DNA of 64,000 nucleotides from an uncultured Sphingomonadales bacterium (GCA_903832325.1 CAILBC010000025.1:1-64000); one strand, 5' to 3'; shown: positions 9,278 through 18,541, counted from the first letter of the stretch. Numbers and translations: made by a program. The notes: generated by a model not told the origin, from the letters alone.

Positions 9278-9958
9278 ATGGGATTTGCCGCTGCGGTCAT
9301 CACTTTTCCCGGGTCGAACTGCGACCGCGACATGGCCGTGGCGATCGAAGCGATCACCGGGGGCACGGTTCATCGGGTGTGGCACGGCGACGCGGTGCTG
9401 CCCGAACGGCTGGATTTCATCGCGCTGCCCGGCGGGTTTTCCTATGGCGACTATCTGCGGTCGGGCGCAATGGCGGCGCGATCGCCGATCATGCAGGCGG
9501 TAGTGGCAGAGGCCGCGCGCGGGGTGGCGGTGCTGGGCGTGTGCAACGGGTTTCAGGTGCTGACCGAGGCCGGATTGCTGCCGGGCGCGTTGCTGCGCAA
9601 TGCGGGCCAGCGGTTTGTGTGCCGCGATGTCGCGCTGACCGTGGGGACCAGCCAATCGCTGTTTACCAGCGGGTGGTTCAAGGACCAGCGCATCACGGTG
9701 CCGGTGGCGCACCATGATGGCAATTATTATGCCGACGCGGCGACGCTGGACCGGCTGGAAGGCGAAGACCGCGTGGCATTCCGCTATGCCGAGCCGGTGA
9801 ACGGATCGCAGCGCAATATCGCGGGCGTGCTGAACGAGGCCGGCAACGTGCTGGGCATGATGCCGCACCCCGAACGCATGATCGAGCCGGCGCAGGGCGG
9901 CAGCGACGGCCGCGTGCTGTTTGAAAGCGTGCTGCGGGGGCTGCGCGTGGCGGCGTGA
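9278..9958 (+). CDS. purQ: phosphoribosylformylglycinamidine synthase subunit PurQ (glutaminase)
   Basis: The 226-residue class I glutamine amidotransferase supplies ammonia to PurL. The nucleophile elbow is GVCNGFQVL (Cys near residue 88) and the His-Glu pair is in MMPHPERM near the C-terminus. The N-terminus [15 protein letters not shown] is typical of PurQ. It lies 3 bp downstream of purS and is surely co-transcribed. purL, usually next in this operon type, is not found here; the following DNA is a broken GST gene and then an opposite-strand gene. Confidence 0.96.
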   Translation: MGFAAAVITFPGSNCDRDMAVAIEAITGGTVHRVWHGDAVLPERLDFIALPGGFSYGDYLRSGAMAARSPIMQAVVAEAARGVAVLGVCNGFQVLTEAGLLPGALLRNAGQRFVCRDVALTVGTSQSLFTSGWFKDQRITVPVAHHDGNYYADAATLDRLEGEDRVAFRYAEPVNGSQRNIAGVLNEAGNVLGMMPHPERMIEPAQGGSDGRVLFESVLRGLRVAA

Positions 9959-9962
9959 GGCC

Positions 9963-10307
9963 GTGGCAATTCCGGTGATCACCGCGTTTGCAGGTTCGCC
10001 CGACCGCGGGCGGGGTCTGGCGCGCGACATGCCGGTGCGCTGGGCGCTGGAGGAGCTGGGGCTGGACCATGGGGTGCGGCTGATCCCGCTATCCACGCTG
10101 AAAGGCGCGGAACATCGAGCGCGCAATCCGTTCGGGCAGATTCCGACGTAAGAACTGGGTGATCTGGTGCTGTTCGAATCGGGTGTGTTCGATAGCTATC
10201 CGACGCTTGGCGCCTATATCGCCCGGGCCGAGGCACGACCCGCCTGGCGGCGGGCCTTTGCCGCGCAACTGCTGGATTTTACCGACAGCAACCGCGACGA
10301 TACCTGA
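9963..10307 (+). pseudogene. glutathione S-transferase remnant (nonsense codon plus internal deletion)
   Basis: One reading frame from GTG 9963 to TGA 10305-10307 reads as a GST with two lesions. The N-terminal thioredoxin-fold half is recognisable (SPDRGRGLARDMPVRWALEELG, then NPFGQIPT). At 10149-10151 a TAA interrupts it where family members have an aromatic residue (a one-base change from TAC/TAT). The frame then continues with ELGDLVLFESGVF, the classic end of the N-domain. It jumps directly to DSYPTLGAYIARAEARPAWRRA, the last helix of the C-domain. About 100 residues between these are missing. The gene sits 4 bp after purQ and can no longer make a functional enzyme. Confidence 0.85.
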
Positions 10308-10328
10308 CTGCCGCGGCGCAGGGCCGCA

Positions 10329-12755
10329 TCAGGCCGCCGCGTCGTGCGCCGACTGGGCCATATCTTCGATTGATTTGCGCTTTTTCGGCGCGCGCGGCTT
10401 CACGAGGTCAAAGGCGTCTTCCGGTTTCATCGGGCGGCCGAAATAATAGCCCTGGATCTTGCGACAGCCGAGTTGGCGGACCATGGCGAGTTCTTCTTCG
10501 GTTTCGACGCCTTCGGCCGTGGTCGACATTTCCAGGCTGTCGGCCATGGCGACCACCGCACGCAGGATCGCCAGGCTTTCGGGATTGTGCCGTGCGGCAC
10601 CCTGGACAAAGCTGCGATCGACCTTGATCGTGGAAAAGCGGATCTTGCGCAGATAACCGAGCGAGGAATAGCCGGTGCCGAAATCGTCGAGCGCCACGCC
10701 GCAGCCCAGCGCGATGACCCGGTTGAGCGTTTCCAGCGCCACGGTGCCATCGCGCAGAAACACGCTTTCGGTCACTTCGATTTCCAGCCGGTGCGAGGGC
10801 AATCCGCTGGAAGCAAGCGCACTGACCACGGTTTCGGCAAAGGCGCCATCAAGCAGCTGTTCGCCCGATACGTTGACCGCGATCTTGATCGGATCGGGCC
10901 AGCGGGCCGCTTCGTGGCAGGCCGTGCGCAGCGCCCAATCGCCGATCGGCACGATCAACCGGGCATCTTCGGCCACGGGGATGAATTTTGCCGGGCTGAC
11001 CGGGCCGTGTTCGGCGCTGGTCCAGCGGGCGAGAGCCTCAAAGCTGAGCACGGCGCCGGTATTGGCATCGACCACCGGCTGATAAACCAGCGAGAATTCG
11101 CTGCGTTCCAGCGCGTGACGCATCGACAGTTCGAGCTGGCGGCGCTGTTCGGCATCGGTGTGGAGCGACGGTTCATAGCAGAAATGCGTGCCGCCGCCTT
11201 CATCCTTGGCGCGATAGAGCGCAAGATCGGCATTGCGCATCAGCGTTTCCACAGTGGCGCCGTCACGCGGGCCGATGGCAGAACCGACACTGGCGCCGAT
11301 GTAGAGCGTGTGGTGATCGACCAGATAGGAATGCGACAGGCCGGTGATGATGCGCTGTGCCACGGTATGGATGGCGTCGCTGTCGACCCCCTGGCCCAGC
11401 ACAACGCCGAATTCATCGCCGCCCAGCCGGCCACACATCCCGGCATCGCCCACCAGCGTGCCCAGCCGGTCGGCAACGCGTTCGAGCAGCTTGTCGCCGA
11501 TCAGGTGGCCAAGCGTATCGTTGACTGCCTTGAACCGGTCGAGGTCGATCATCAGGAAGGCGCAGCGGCTGCGGAATTGATCGGCGCGGCGCATCGCGGC
11601 ATCCAGCGCCTCGGTCAGTTGCAGGCGGTTGGGCAGCGCGGTCAGCGTGTCGAACCGGGCGAGATAGGCGATCTGTTCTTCGCTTTCGCGCCGTTCGGTC
11701 ACGTCGGAGCCGACGCCGCGAAAGCCGACAAAAGTGCCGTTTTCATCGACGCGCGGGCTGGCCGAGAGTTCCCACCAGCGCGACTGACCCTTGATGGTCA
11801 CGCGCACGAGCAAGTTGGAAAAGCTTTCGCGGCGTTTGACCCGTTCGGCCAGATCGTGGAGCGAGGAATGGAAAAAGCCGGTGTCCCAGCTATCGCCGGC
11901 GATCAGCTGGATCAGCGGCTTGCCCTCGATATCATCGGATTCTTCGCCCAGTGCAAAGGCAAAGCGCGGGGATACATTGCGCACGCGGCGGCTGGCATCG
12001 ACCTGCCACAGCCAATCGGCATCGCCTTCTTCGAATTCGCGCAGCAGCAGCGAAACCACATCGTCCTTGTCCACAAGGCCAGCCTCGGCGAGCTTGCCAT
12101 CGAGGAACATGCGTGCGGTTTCAAAGGCGCCGATCGCCACGAAAACCTGGAAACAGGCGGCCACGGCGGCAGCGGTCACTTCGCCGCGCCCCAGAAAAGC
12201 GGTGATGCCGGCGATGCCCAGCACCGTGACAAAGACCTGCGCACCCAGCGGCACGGCGGCAAAGGCAAAGCCCATCGCCGCCATCAGCATGGCCATGATC
12301 GCCCAGACCACGCCGGTATCGGTCTGGCCCAGCCAGGGTCCGAAGGCGAGTATCGGCGCCGCCCAGACCATCGCCAGCGCCGCAGAGCCGGTGGCCTGGA
12401 GGCGAATCGGCCGGCGCCCAACGCGGCGCTGATCAATCGGGCGCAGGCGCCGATCGAGCACCGTCGACGCGATCACCGAGAACACCAGGATCGCCAGCCA
12501 GCCGAGGCTCAACACCAGACCGACACGCTGTGGCAGCACGCGCATCATCAGCATGGCGCCCAGCGCATGGGCAAAAACCCGCGCCACCGTGAGCCGCGCC
12601 AGCCCGGCCAGTTGCAGGCTGCGCAGGCGGCCCCAATCGCCATCCACCGGATCGGTCAGGCCCAGCACCGCCAGCCACGGCAAGCGTGAGGGCAGCGCCG
12701 GCTTGGCTTGATCGGCAAGGCGAACGGCAGATCGGGGTCGGGGTGATTTAGTCAC
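10329..12755 (-). CDS. membrane PAS-GGDEF-EAL cyclic-di-GMP signalling protein
   Basis: The 808-residue protein starts at GTG 12755. Parts in order: about six membrane helices (residues 60-225), a PAS domain (about 235-370, beginning EGDADWLWQVDASRRVRN), a GGDEF domain (about 375-540) and an EAL domain (about 555-800). The GGDEF active site is intact (RLGGDEFG). The EAL domain keeps its catalytic motif (FEALARW), DDFGTGYSSL and KIQGYYFGRP. Both diguanylate cyclase and phosphodiesterase activity are therefore possible, though such hybrids usually show mainly one. It probably senses a membrane or redox signal through the N-terminal part. It stands alone, transcribed towards the purSQ operon. 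Confidence 0.93.
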   Translation of the reverse strand: MTKSPRPRSAVRLADQAKPALPSRLPWLAVLGLTDPVDGDWGRLRSLQLAGLARLTVARVFAHALGAMLMMRVLPQRVGLVLSLGWLAILVFSVIASTVLDRRLRPIDQRRVGRRPIRLQATGSAALAMVWAAPILAFGPWLGQTDTGVVWAIMAMLMAAMGFAFAAVPLGAQVFVTVLGIAGITAFLGRGEVTAAAVAACFQVFVAIGAFETARMFLDGKLAEAGLVDKDDVVSLLLREFEEGDADWLWQVDASRRVRNVSPRFAFALGEESDDIEGKPLIQLIAGDSWDTGFFHSSLHDLAERVKRRESFSNLLVRVTIKGQSRWWELSASPRVDENGTFVGFRGVGSDVTERRESEEQIAYLARFDTLTALPNRLQLTEALDAAMRRADQFRSRCAFLMIDLDRFKAVNDTLGHLIGDKLLERVADRLGTLVGDAGMCGRLGGDEFGVVLGQGVDSDAIHTVAQRIITGLSHSYLVDHHTLYIGASVGSAIGPRDGATVETLMRNADLALYRAKDEGGGTHFCYEPSLHTDAEQRRQLELSMRHALERSEFSLVYQPVVDANTGAVLSFEALARWTSAEHGPVSPAKFIPVAEDARLIVPIGDWALRTACHEAARWPDPIKIAVNVSGEQLLDGAFAETVVSALASSGLPSHRLEIEVTESVFLRDGTVALETLNRVIALGCGVALDDFGTGYSSLGYLRKIRFSTIKVDRSFVQGAARHNPESLAILRAVVAMADSLEMSTTAEGVETEEELAMVRQLGCRKIQGYYFGRPMKPEDAFDLVKPRAPKKRKSIEDMAQSAHDAAA

Positions 12756-12845
12756 GACGCCAATCTAGCGGCCAATGCTTGCCCAATCGTAAGCGCGGAC
12801 AAAACAAAGGCGCAAAATCTGCAGGCTTTCACGCCGCAGCGGTGA

Positions 12846-14669
12846 TCATTCCACGGTTACCGATTTGGCCAGATTGCGCGGTTGATCGACATCGGTGCCT
12901 TTCGCCAGCGCGACGTGATACGCGAGCAGTTGCACGGGCACGGCATAGACCAATGGCGCGATCAGCGGATGAACTTTTGGCATCTCGATCGTGGCGAGGC
13001 AGCCTTCGCCCGCTTCGGCCAGGCCCTCGGCATCGGAAATCAGCACGATCTTGCCGCCGCGTGCGCGCACTTCCTGCATGTTCGACACGGTTTTTTCGAA
13101 CAGCGGGCCCGATGGCGCCAGCACGATCACCGGCACCGATTCGTCGATCAGCGCGATGGGGCCGTGCTTCATTTCGCCGCTGGCATAGCCTTCGGCGTGG
13201 ATGTAGCTGATTTCCTTGAGCTTCAAAGCGCCTTCCAGCGCCAGCGGATAGTCTGGCCCGCGCCCCATGTACAAGACATCGCGCGCCGGCGCGATCAGTG
13301 GCGCAATCGCGGCAATGTCGACGTCGTGCGCCAGCGCGGCGTTGAGCGCGGCCGGCGTTTCATCCAGCTGGCTGACGATTTCCATTTCCTCTTCACGGCT
13401 GAGCAGCCCGCGCCTGACCGCCAGATGCACCGCGAGCGCGGCGAGCACGGCCAGCTGGCAGGTAAACGCCTTGGTCGAGGCGACGCCGATTTCGGGGCCG
13501 GCGTGGGTCGGCAGCAGCAAGTCGGCTTCGCGCGCCATGGTGCTGGTGGGCACGTTGACGACCACCGCAATCGTCTGCCCGGCTGCCTTGCAATGGCGCA
13601 GCGCCGCCAGCGTATCGGCGGTTTCACCCGATTGCGAGATGAACAGCGCCAGCCCGCCCGGTTCGAGCACGGGATCGCGATAGCGGAATTCGCTGGCCAC
13701 ATCGATGTCCACCGGCAGGCGGGCAAAGCGTTCGAACCAGTATTTGGCGACCATTCCGGCGTAATAGCTGGTGCCGCAGGCGACGATCGTGACGCGGCGG
13801 ATGCTGGCCAGATCGAAATCGATCTGCGGCAGCGAAACAACCTGTTCGTAACGGCGCAGATAGGACCGCAAGGTCTGCGCCACGACGATCGGCTGTTCGT
13901 AGATTTCCTTTTGCATGAAATGGCGGAAATTGCCCTTTTCGATCGCTGCCGCGGTCGCGCCAGAGGCGACAATCGCACGCGTGACCGGGGTGTTGGCTGC
14001 ATCGAACACGCTGGCGCCGGCGCGATCGATGATCACCCAGTCGCCTTCTTCCAGATAGGTCACGCGCTGGGTGAGCGGGGCGAGCGCAAGCGCGTCTGAC
14101 CCGAGGAAGGTTTCGCCATCGCCATAGCCGACCACCAGTGGCGATCCGAGCCGCGCGCCGATCAGCATGTCGGGATGGCTGCGGAACGCGATGGCCAGCG
14201 CGAAGGCGCCGCGCAGCCGCGGCAGGACCGCCTTTACGGCATCCTGCGGCGCAAGGCCCGCCTCGACCTGTTCGGAAATCAGGTGCGCGACGACTTCGGT
14301 ATCGGTTTCGCTTTCAAAACTGCGGCCGCGGCCGATCAGTTCTTCGCGCAGCGAGCGGAAATTTTCGATGATGCCGTTGTGGACCAGCGCGACTTCGGCC
14401 GTGGCATGGGGGTGCGCGTTGTTGGTGGTGGGCGCACCGTGCGTGGCCCAGCGGGTGTGGGCAATGCCGATCACGCCTGGCGCCGGATTGTGCGCCAGTT
14501 CGACCACCAGATTGCCCAGTTTCCCTTCGGCGCGGCGGCGGATCAGTTGGCCATGATCGATGGTGCAGACGCCGGCGCTGTCATAGCCGCGGTATTCCAT
14601 CCGCCGCAGCCCGTCGACCAGCCGGTCTGCAACCTGATCCTTGCCGACAATTCCGATAATTCCGCACAT
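12846..14669 (-). CDS. glmS: glutamine-fructose-6-phosphate aminotransferase (isomerising)
   Basis: The 607-residue enzyme makes glucosamine-6-phosphate from fructose-6-phosphate and glutamine, the first step to UDP-GlcNAc for peptidoglycan and LPS. It begins MCGIIGIVG, exposing the catalytic Cys after Met removal. The N-terminal Ntn-type glutaminase domain covers about residues 1-240 and two SIS domains follow (for example CGTSYYAGMVAKYWFE and SQSGETADTLAALR). It ends in the conserved LAKSVTVE. Full family length. It lies 129 bp downstream of glmU on the same strand. No glmS ribozyme-like element is apparent upstream. Confidence 0.98.
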   Translation of the reverse strand: MCGIIGIVGKDQVADRLVDGLRRMEYRGYDSAGVCTIDHGQLIRRRAEGKLGNLVVELAHNPAPGVIGIAHTRWATHGAPTTNNAHPHATAEVALVHNGIIENFRSLREELIGRGRSFESETDTEVVAHLISEQVEAGLAPQDAVKAVLPRLRGAFALAIAFRSHPDMLIGARLGSPLVVGYGDGETFLGSDALALAPLTQRVTYLEEGDWVIIDRAGASVFDAANTPVTRAIVASGATAAAIEKGNFRHFMQKEIYEQPIVVAQTLRSYLRRYEQVVSLPQIDFDLASIRRVTIVACGTSYYAGMVAKYWFERFARLPVDIDVASEFRYRDPVLEPGGLALFISQSGETADTLAALRHCKAAGQTIAVVVNVPTSTMAREADLLLPTHAGPEIGVASTKAFTCQLAVLAALAVHLAVRRGLLSREEEMEIVSQLDETPAALNAALAHDVDIAAIAPLIAPARDVLYMGRGPDYPLALEGALKLKEISYIHAEGYASGEMKHGPIALIDESVPVIVLAPSGPLFEKTVSNMQEVRARGGKIVLISDAEGLAEAGEGCLATIEMPKVHPLIAPLVYAVPVQLLAYHVALAKGTDVDQPRNLAKSVTVE

Positions 14670-14710
14670 GTCCCACGCCTTTTGTTGTTGGAGCCCGGCC
14701 CGTGTCCATC

Positions 14711-14738
14711 AGGGCGTGCCGGTGCCTCCGCACGCCCT
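14711..14738. other. hairpin in the glmU-glmS intergenic space
   Basis: A 9-bp perfect inverted repeat (agggcgtgc / gcacgccct) with a 10-nt loop lies midway between glmU and glmS. No T-tract follows on either strand. It could be an mRNA processing or stability element for the two-gene transcript. Weak evidence. Confidence 0.3.
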
Positions 14739-14798
14739 CGCCCCAAGCAGGGAAATCGCCGTCTGGCAAACCCCGTGTGAACGGCAGATTGCCCGCCG

Positions 14799-16193
14799 TT
14801 ATGCCTTGCGTTCGGCCTTTTTCTTTTTCATCGCGTCGTGAAAGCGGTCGGCCCAGCCGGGTTTCACCAATTGTTCGGCGCGGACGAGGCGCAATTCGCC
14901 ATCGCTGACATCGCGGCTGACCGCGCTGCCCGCGGCGACAATGGCATCGGCGCCGATCCGCACCGGCGCAATCAGCGCCGAATTCGAGCCGATGAACGCG
15001 CGTTCGCCGATCACCGTGCGATATTTGAAATAGCCATCATAGTTGCAGGTGATCGTGCCCGCGCCGATATTGGCCTGCGCGCCGACATCGGCATCGCCGA
15101 GATAAGTCAGGTGATTGGCTTTGGCCCCCTGGCCCAGCCGCGCGTTCTTCACTTCGACGAAATTGCCGACCCGGCTGCCGGTTTCCAGCACCGCGCCGGG
15201 GCGGAGCCGGGCGAACGGACCGACCGAGACGCCGCTGGCCAGCTGTGCGCCCTCGACATGGCTGAAGGCGTGGATGACCACGTGATCGGCAACCACGGTG
15301 CCGGGGCCGAACACCACGTTCTGTTCGATCGTGACATCGCGACCGACCACCGTATCCCACGCGAACCACACCGTTTCGGGCGCGACCAGCGTGGCGCCAT
15401 CGGCCATGGCCTGCGCGCGGCGGCGATCCTGCCAGCGGGATTCGGCCTGGGCGAGTTCGGCACGGCTGTTGATCCCGGCCACTTCGTCGGCATCGGCGGT
15501 GACCACGACGGCGGCGCGGCGGCCATCGGCGAGTGCAATATTGACGATATCGGGCAAGTAATATTCGCCCTGCGCGTTATCATTGCCGACGCGCGCGAGC
15601 AGCGCGAACAGATCGGCCGCGCGTGCCGCCAGCAGCCCCGAATTGCACAAAGTGCAGGCGCGTTCGGCGGCAGTCGCATCCTTGAATTCGACCATTTTGT
15701 GCACCAGGCCATCGTGCGCGATGACCCGGCCATAAGCGAGCGCATCATCGGGTTCGAAACCGAGCACGACCACCGCCGGCGCATCATCGCCATGCAGCCG
15801 TTCGAGCATGGCGCGCATCGTTTCGGGGCGCACGAACGGCACATCGCCATAGAGCACCAGCACATCGCCATCGAAATCGCCGAGCACGCCCTGCGCCTGC
15901 TGCACCGCGTGGCCGGTGCCATGCTGCGGGTCCTGCACCGCGATGCTGGCGGCATGGCCCACCGCGCGTTCGAGCTGATCGCGGCCGCTGCCGACCACCA
16001 CGACCTGGTGCGCGGGCGCAAGCGTGGCCGCGCTGGCCATCAGGTGCAGCAGCATCGGCCGACCGGCAATCGGGTGCAGCACTTTGTGCGTATCGCTTTT
16101 CATGCGGGTGCCTTTGCCCGCCGCCAGGATGACGATAGCGAGGGGCTGGGCTAGGGGCCGGGCGGGCGCGGATTCCGGGGAGGACTGGGTCAT
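14799..16193 (-). CDS. glmU: bifunctional UDP-N-acetylglucosamine diphosphorylase / glucosamine-1-phosphate N-acetyltransferase
   Basis: The 464-residue enzyme catalyses the last two steps to UDP-GlcNAc. The N-terminal uridyltransferase domain has the signature LAAGKGTRMKSDTHKVLH (about residues 22-39) and QDPQHGTGHAV. The C-terminal domain (about 255-440) is a left-handed beta-helix with hexapeptide repeats, including GSRVGNFVEVKN, KANHLTYLGDA and NIGAGTITCNYDG, which carry the acetyltransferase site. It ends in a Lys-rich tail. Start is ATG 16193 (MTQSSPES), and the start region faces a divergent alcohol dehydrogenase gene 121 bp away. Transcription continues into glmS, so the two enzymes of one pathway are probably co-expressed. 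Confidence 0.97.
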   Translation of the reverse strand: MTQSSPESAPARPLAQPLAIVILAAGKGTRMKSDTHKVLHPIAGRPMLLHLMASAATLAPAHQVVVVGSGRDQLERAVGHAASIAVQDPQHGTGHAVQQAQGVLGDFDGDVLVLYGDVPFVRPETMRAMLERLHGDDAPAVVVLGFEPDDALAYGRVIAHDGLVHKMVEFKDATAAERACTLCNSGLLAARAADLFALLARVGNDNAQGEYYLPDIVNIALADGRRAAVVVTADADEVAGINSRAELAQAESRWQDRRRAQAMADGATLVAPETVWFAWDTVVGRDVTIEQNVVFGPGTVVADHVVIHAFSHVEGAQLASGVSVGPFARLRPGAVLETGSRVGNFVEVKNARLGQGAKANHLTYLGDADVGAQANIGAGTITCNYDGYFKYRTVIGERAFIGSNSALIAPVRIGADAIVAAGSAVSRDVSDGELRLVRAEQLVKPGWADRFHDAMKKKKAERKA

Positions 16194-16314
16194 GACGAAC
16201 ACCCTTGCCAGCATTTTCTTGCAGTTTCCAGAAGGCACGGGCAACGCTGCGGCAATAGCCGGATTTGCCGCGATGCAGCCGGCGTCGGGACGCAAAGGAA
16301 AGGACCCAGCGGCC

Positions 16315-17472
16315 ATGTCGACCATCCTGTTGCCCCGGGCGATGCGCATCGGTGGCGGTGCGCTGAATGAAACGGCCGAAGCGCTGGCGCAGCTGGGCCT
16401 GGGCGCACCGTTGATCGTGACCGACGGATGGATGGCGACATCGGGTGTGCTGGGCCGGCTGATCGACGGGCTGACGCAGGCCGGGATGGCGCCGCGCGCG
16501 TTTACCGAAGTGACCCCCGATCCGACCGTGGCCGGGGTCATGGCGGCGGTGGCTTTTGCGGCGCAGGCGCACCATGATTGCGTGATCGGCCTGGGCGGGG
16601 GCAGCCCGATCGATACGGCCAAGGCGGTGGCGGTGCTCGCCGCGCGCGATGTTTCGCTGCGCGCGCTGAAGGCGCCGCATCAGGAAAACGCGCCGGGGCT
16701 GCCGATCATTGCGATTCCGACCACTGCGGGCACCGGATCGGAGGCGACGCGATTTACGATCATCACCGACGAGGCCAATGACGAAAAGATGCTGTGCGCG
16801 GGGCTGGCCTATCTGCCCACGCTGGCGATTGTCGATTACGAGCTGACGCTGACCAAGCCGCTGCGGCTGACCGCGGATACCGGGATCGATGCGCTGACCC
16901 ATGCGATCGAGGCTTATGTGTCGGTGCGGGCCAATTCCTTTTCCGATGGCATGGCGCTGGCGGCGATGCGCGCGATCTGGGGCAATCTGCGCACGGTGTG
17001 CGATGATCCCGGCAACCGCGCCGCGCGCGAGGCGATGATGACCGGTTCGTTGCAGGCGGGCATTGCCTTTTCCAACGCGTCGGTTGCGCTGGTGCACGGC
17101 ATGAGCCGGCCGATCGGTGCGCATTTCCATGTGCCGCACGGGCTGTCGAATGCGATGCTGCTGCCGGTGGTGACGGCGTGGTCGGCGCCCGGTGCACTGG
17201 GCCGCTATGCCGATTGCGCCAGGGCGATGGACCTGGCGCGGGGCGACGAGGGCGATCAGGCGAGCGTGGCCCGGCTGATCGAGGCGCTGCGCGCGGTGAA
17301 CCGCGATCTGGGCGTGCCCAGCCCGCGCGGATTTGGCATCGATGCGGCGCGGTGGACCGCGCTGATCCCGGTGATGGCGCAGCAGGCGCTCGATTCGGGA
17401 TCACCCGCGAACAACCCGCGCGTGCCCGATGCGGCGACGATAGCCGGGCTGTACCACGAGGCCTGGGACTGA
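16315..17472 (+). CDS. iron-containing (group III) alcohol dehydrogenase
   Basis: The 385-residue protein starts at ATG 16315 behind AAAGGAAAGGA. It has the NAD(P)-binding motif GGGSPIDTAKA and the family signature around GTGSEATRF. Metal-ligand positions are visible in ADTGIDALTHAIEA, VALVHGMSRPIGAHF and HVPHG. Group III dehydrogenases oxidise or reduce short-chain alcohols, diols, lactaldehyde or maleylacetate. The PIGAHFHVPHG form is usual for 1,3-propanediol/butanol-type enzymes, not maleylacetate reductase. The physiological substrate cannot be told from neighbours: glmU is divergent and a phosphoglycolate phosphatase follows after 66 bp. Confidence 0.9.
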   Translation: MSTILLPRAMRIGGGALNETAEALAQLGLGAPLIVTDGWMATSGVLGRLIDGLTQAGMAPRAFTEVTPDPTVAGVMAAVAFAAQAHHDCVIGLGGGSPIDTAKAVAVLAARDVSLRALKAPHQENAPGLPIIAIPTTAGTGSEATRFTIITDEANDEKMLCAGLAYLPTLAIVDYELTLTKPLRLTADTGIDALTHAIEAYVSVRANSFSDGMALAAMRAIWGNLRTVCDDPGNRAAREAMMTGSLQAGIAFSNASVALVHGMSRPIGAHFHVPHGLSNAMLLPVVTAWSAPGALGRYADCARAMDLARGDEGDQASVARLIEALRAVNRDLGVPSPRGFGIDAARWTALIPVMAQQALDSGSPANNPRVPDAATIAGLYHEAWD

Positions 17473-17538
17473 ACTTTGCCCCAAGGGCCGGATCGGGTGA
17501 CTTGATGTTTGCACAGTCGTGGGGCAGTCACTGTGGCT

Positions 17539-18210
17539 ATGGCGCCATTCCCTTTTGATGTGGTCGGATTCGATCTTGACGGCACGCTGCTCGATACGGC
17601 GCTCGATCTGGGCCACGCGCTCAATCATGCGCTGGGGCTGATCGGCCGGCCGGCGATTCCGCTTAGCGACGTGCAATCGCTGATTGGCGGGGGCACGGCG
17701 CAAATGCTGCGCAACGGCCTGGCCCGCACCGGCGGGATCGATGAGGATGCGCTGCCCGATCTGACCGACAAACTGGTCGATTTCTATGCCGACAACATTG
17801 CCCGCCACACCGCGCTGTATCCGGGTGGTGAGGCGATGCTGGCCGCGCTGGAGGCGCGCGGGGTGAAAATCGCGATTGCCACCAACAAGCGCGAAGGGCT
17901 GGCGCGGCGACTGTTTGACGAGCTGGGGCTGAGCCCGCGGCTGGCGACCGTGATCGGCGGCGATACGCTGGGGCTCGACCGGGCCAAGCCAAAGCCCGAC
18001 ATGCTGATCGAGATGGTGCGCCGCACCGGGGCAACGCGCGCCGCATTCGTGGGCGACACCACGTATGACATCGGCGCAGCGCGCGCCGCCGGCCTGCCGG
18101 TGGTGGCCGTAAGCTTTGGTTTTTGCGACAAGCCGCCGCATGATCTGGGCGCCGATGCGGTGATCGACCACTTTGACGAGCTGATCCCCACGCTGGAACG
18201 GCTGGGCTGA
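17539..18210 (+). CDS. gph: phosphoglycolate phosphatase, HAD superfamily
   Basis: The 223-residue HAD hydrolase has motif I DLDGTLLDT (nucleophile Asp near residue 11), motif II in ATNKREG, the motif III Lys in LDRAKPKPDM, and motif IV VGDTTYDIGAARAAG. The cap domain with SLIGGGTAQML fits Gph, which removes phosphate from 2-phosphoglycolate arising from DNA repair or oxygenase side reactions. Start taken at ATG 17539; GTG 17533 is also possible. A related HAD phosphatase (for example a pyrophosphatase PpaX) cannot be wholly excluded. Confidence 0.85.
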   Translation: MAPFPFDVVGFDLDGTLLDTALDLGHALNHALGLIGRPAIPLSDVQSLIGGGTAQMLRNGLARTGGIDEDALPDLTDKLVDFYADNIARHTALYPGGEAMLAALEARGVKIAIATNKREGLARRLFDELGLSPRLATVIGGDTLGLDRAKPKPDMLIEMVRRTGATRAAFVGDTTYDIGAARAAGLPVVAVSFGFCDKPPHDLGADAVIDHFDELIPTLERLG

Positions 18211-18296
18211 AACCCTGCCCGATCGGGCGCGTGCCCGGGTGGTGCGCAATCCCCCCTTTTATTCCGCCACACACCCGCTATACGCGCGCTTCCCGC

Positions 18297-18371
18297 TGGG
18301 GCGTCGCCAAGTGGTAAGGCACCGGTTTTTGGTACCGGCATCCGCAGGTTCGAATCCTGCCGCCCCAGCCA
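18297..18371 (+). tRNA. tRNA-Gln (anticodon UUG)
   Basis: A full cloverleaf can be drawn. The acceptor stem is tggggcg / cgcccca followed by discriminator G and encoded CCA (18369-18371). The D-arm contains gccaagtggtaaggc. The anticodon stem is ccggt / accgg with loop ttTTGgt, anticodon TTG at 18329-18331. The T-arm is gcagg-ttcgaat-cctgc. It reads CAA (and CAG by wobble). The last 25 bases of the gene and 2 more are repeated 125 bp downstream. Confidence 0.97.
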
Positions 18372-18535
18372 GGTTTGTTGCCCGGTAGCGCCGATTGGCG
18401 GCTGCTGGCGCAAAAATCCCGGAACCTGCTGAGTCCTTTGTTTCGCTGCGCGGCAAGCCGCTCCGCTTGGGGGTTCGAATCCTGCCGCCCCAGCCAGGAT
18501 TTTGTCATTTTTGCGCCGATTGGCGGCTGCTGGCG
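18347..18535 (+). repeat. partial tandem duplication (125-bp period) of the tRNA-Gln 3' end and its flank
   Basis: A 27-bp stretch covering the T-arm, acceptor 3' strand and CCA of tRNA-Gln (18347-18373) recurs exactly at 18472-18498. A 23-bp stretch after it (gcgccgattggcggctgctggcg, written in two parts: 18388-18410 and 18513-18535) recurs at the same 125-bp offset. The bases between the two matching blocks differ in the two copies. The second copy has no 5' half, so it is not a tRNA gene. This pattern fits either a slipped tandem duplication or a tRNA-associated attachment-site scar. The segment contains no gene. Confidence 0.85.
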
Positions 18536-18541
18536 GGCAGC

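Noticed and set aside
10473..12689. Long plus-strand frame opposite the PAS-GGDEF-EAL gene
   Set aside because: Antisense shadow; the composition is Arg/Gln/His-rich and no motif is seen, while the minus strand carries full GGDEF and EAL motifs.
14670..14798. Possible glmS ribozyme upstream of glmS
   Set aside because: That ribozyme is known from Firmicutes and the sequence shows only a simple hairpin in the wrong setting.
18472..18498. Possible second tRNA-Gln gene
   Set aside because: Only the 3' third is present; no acceptor 5' strand, D-arm or anticodon arm precedes it.
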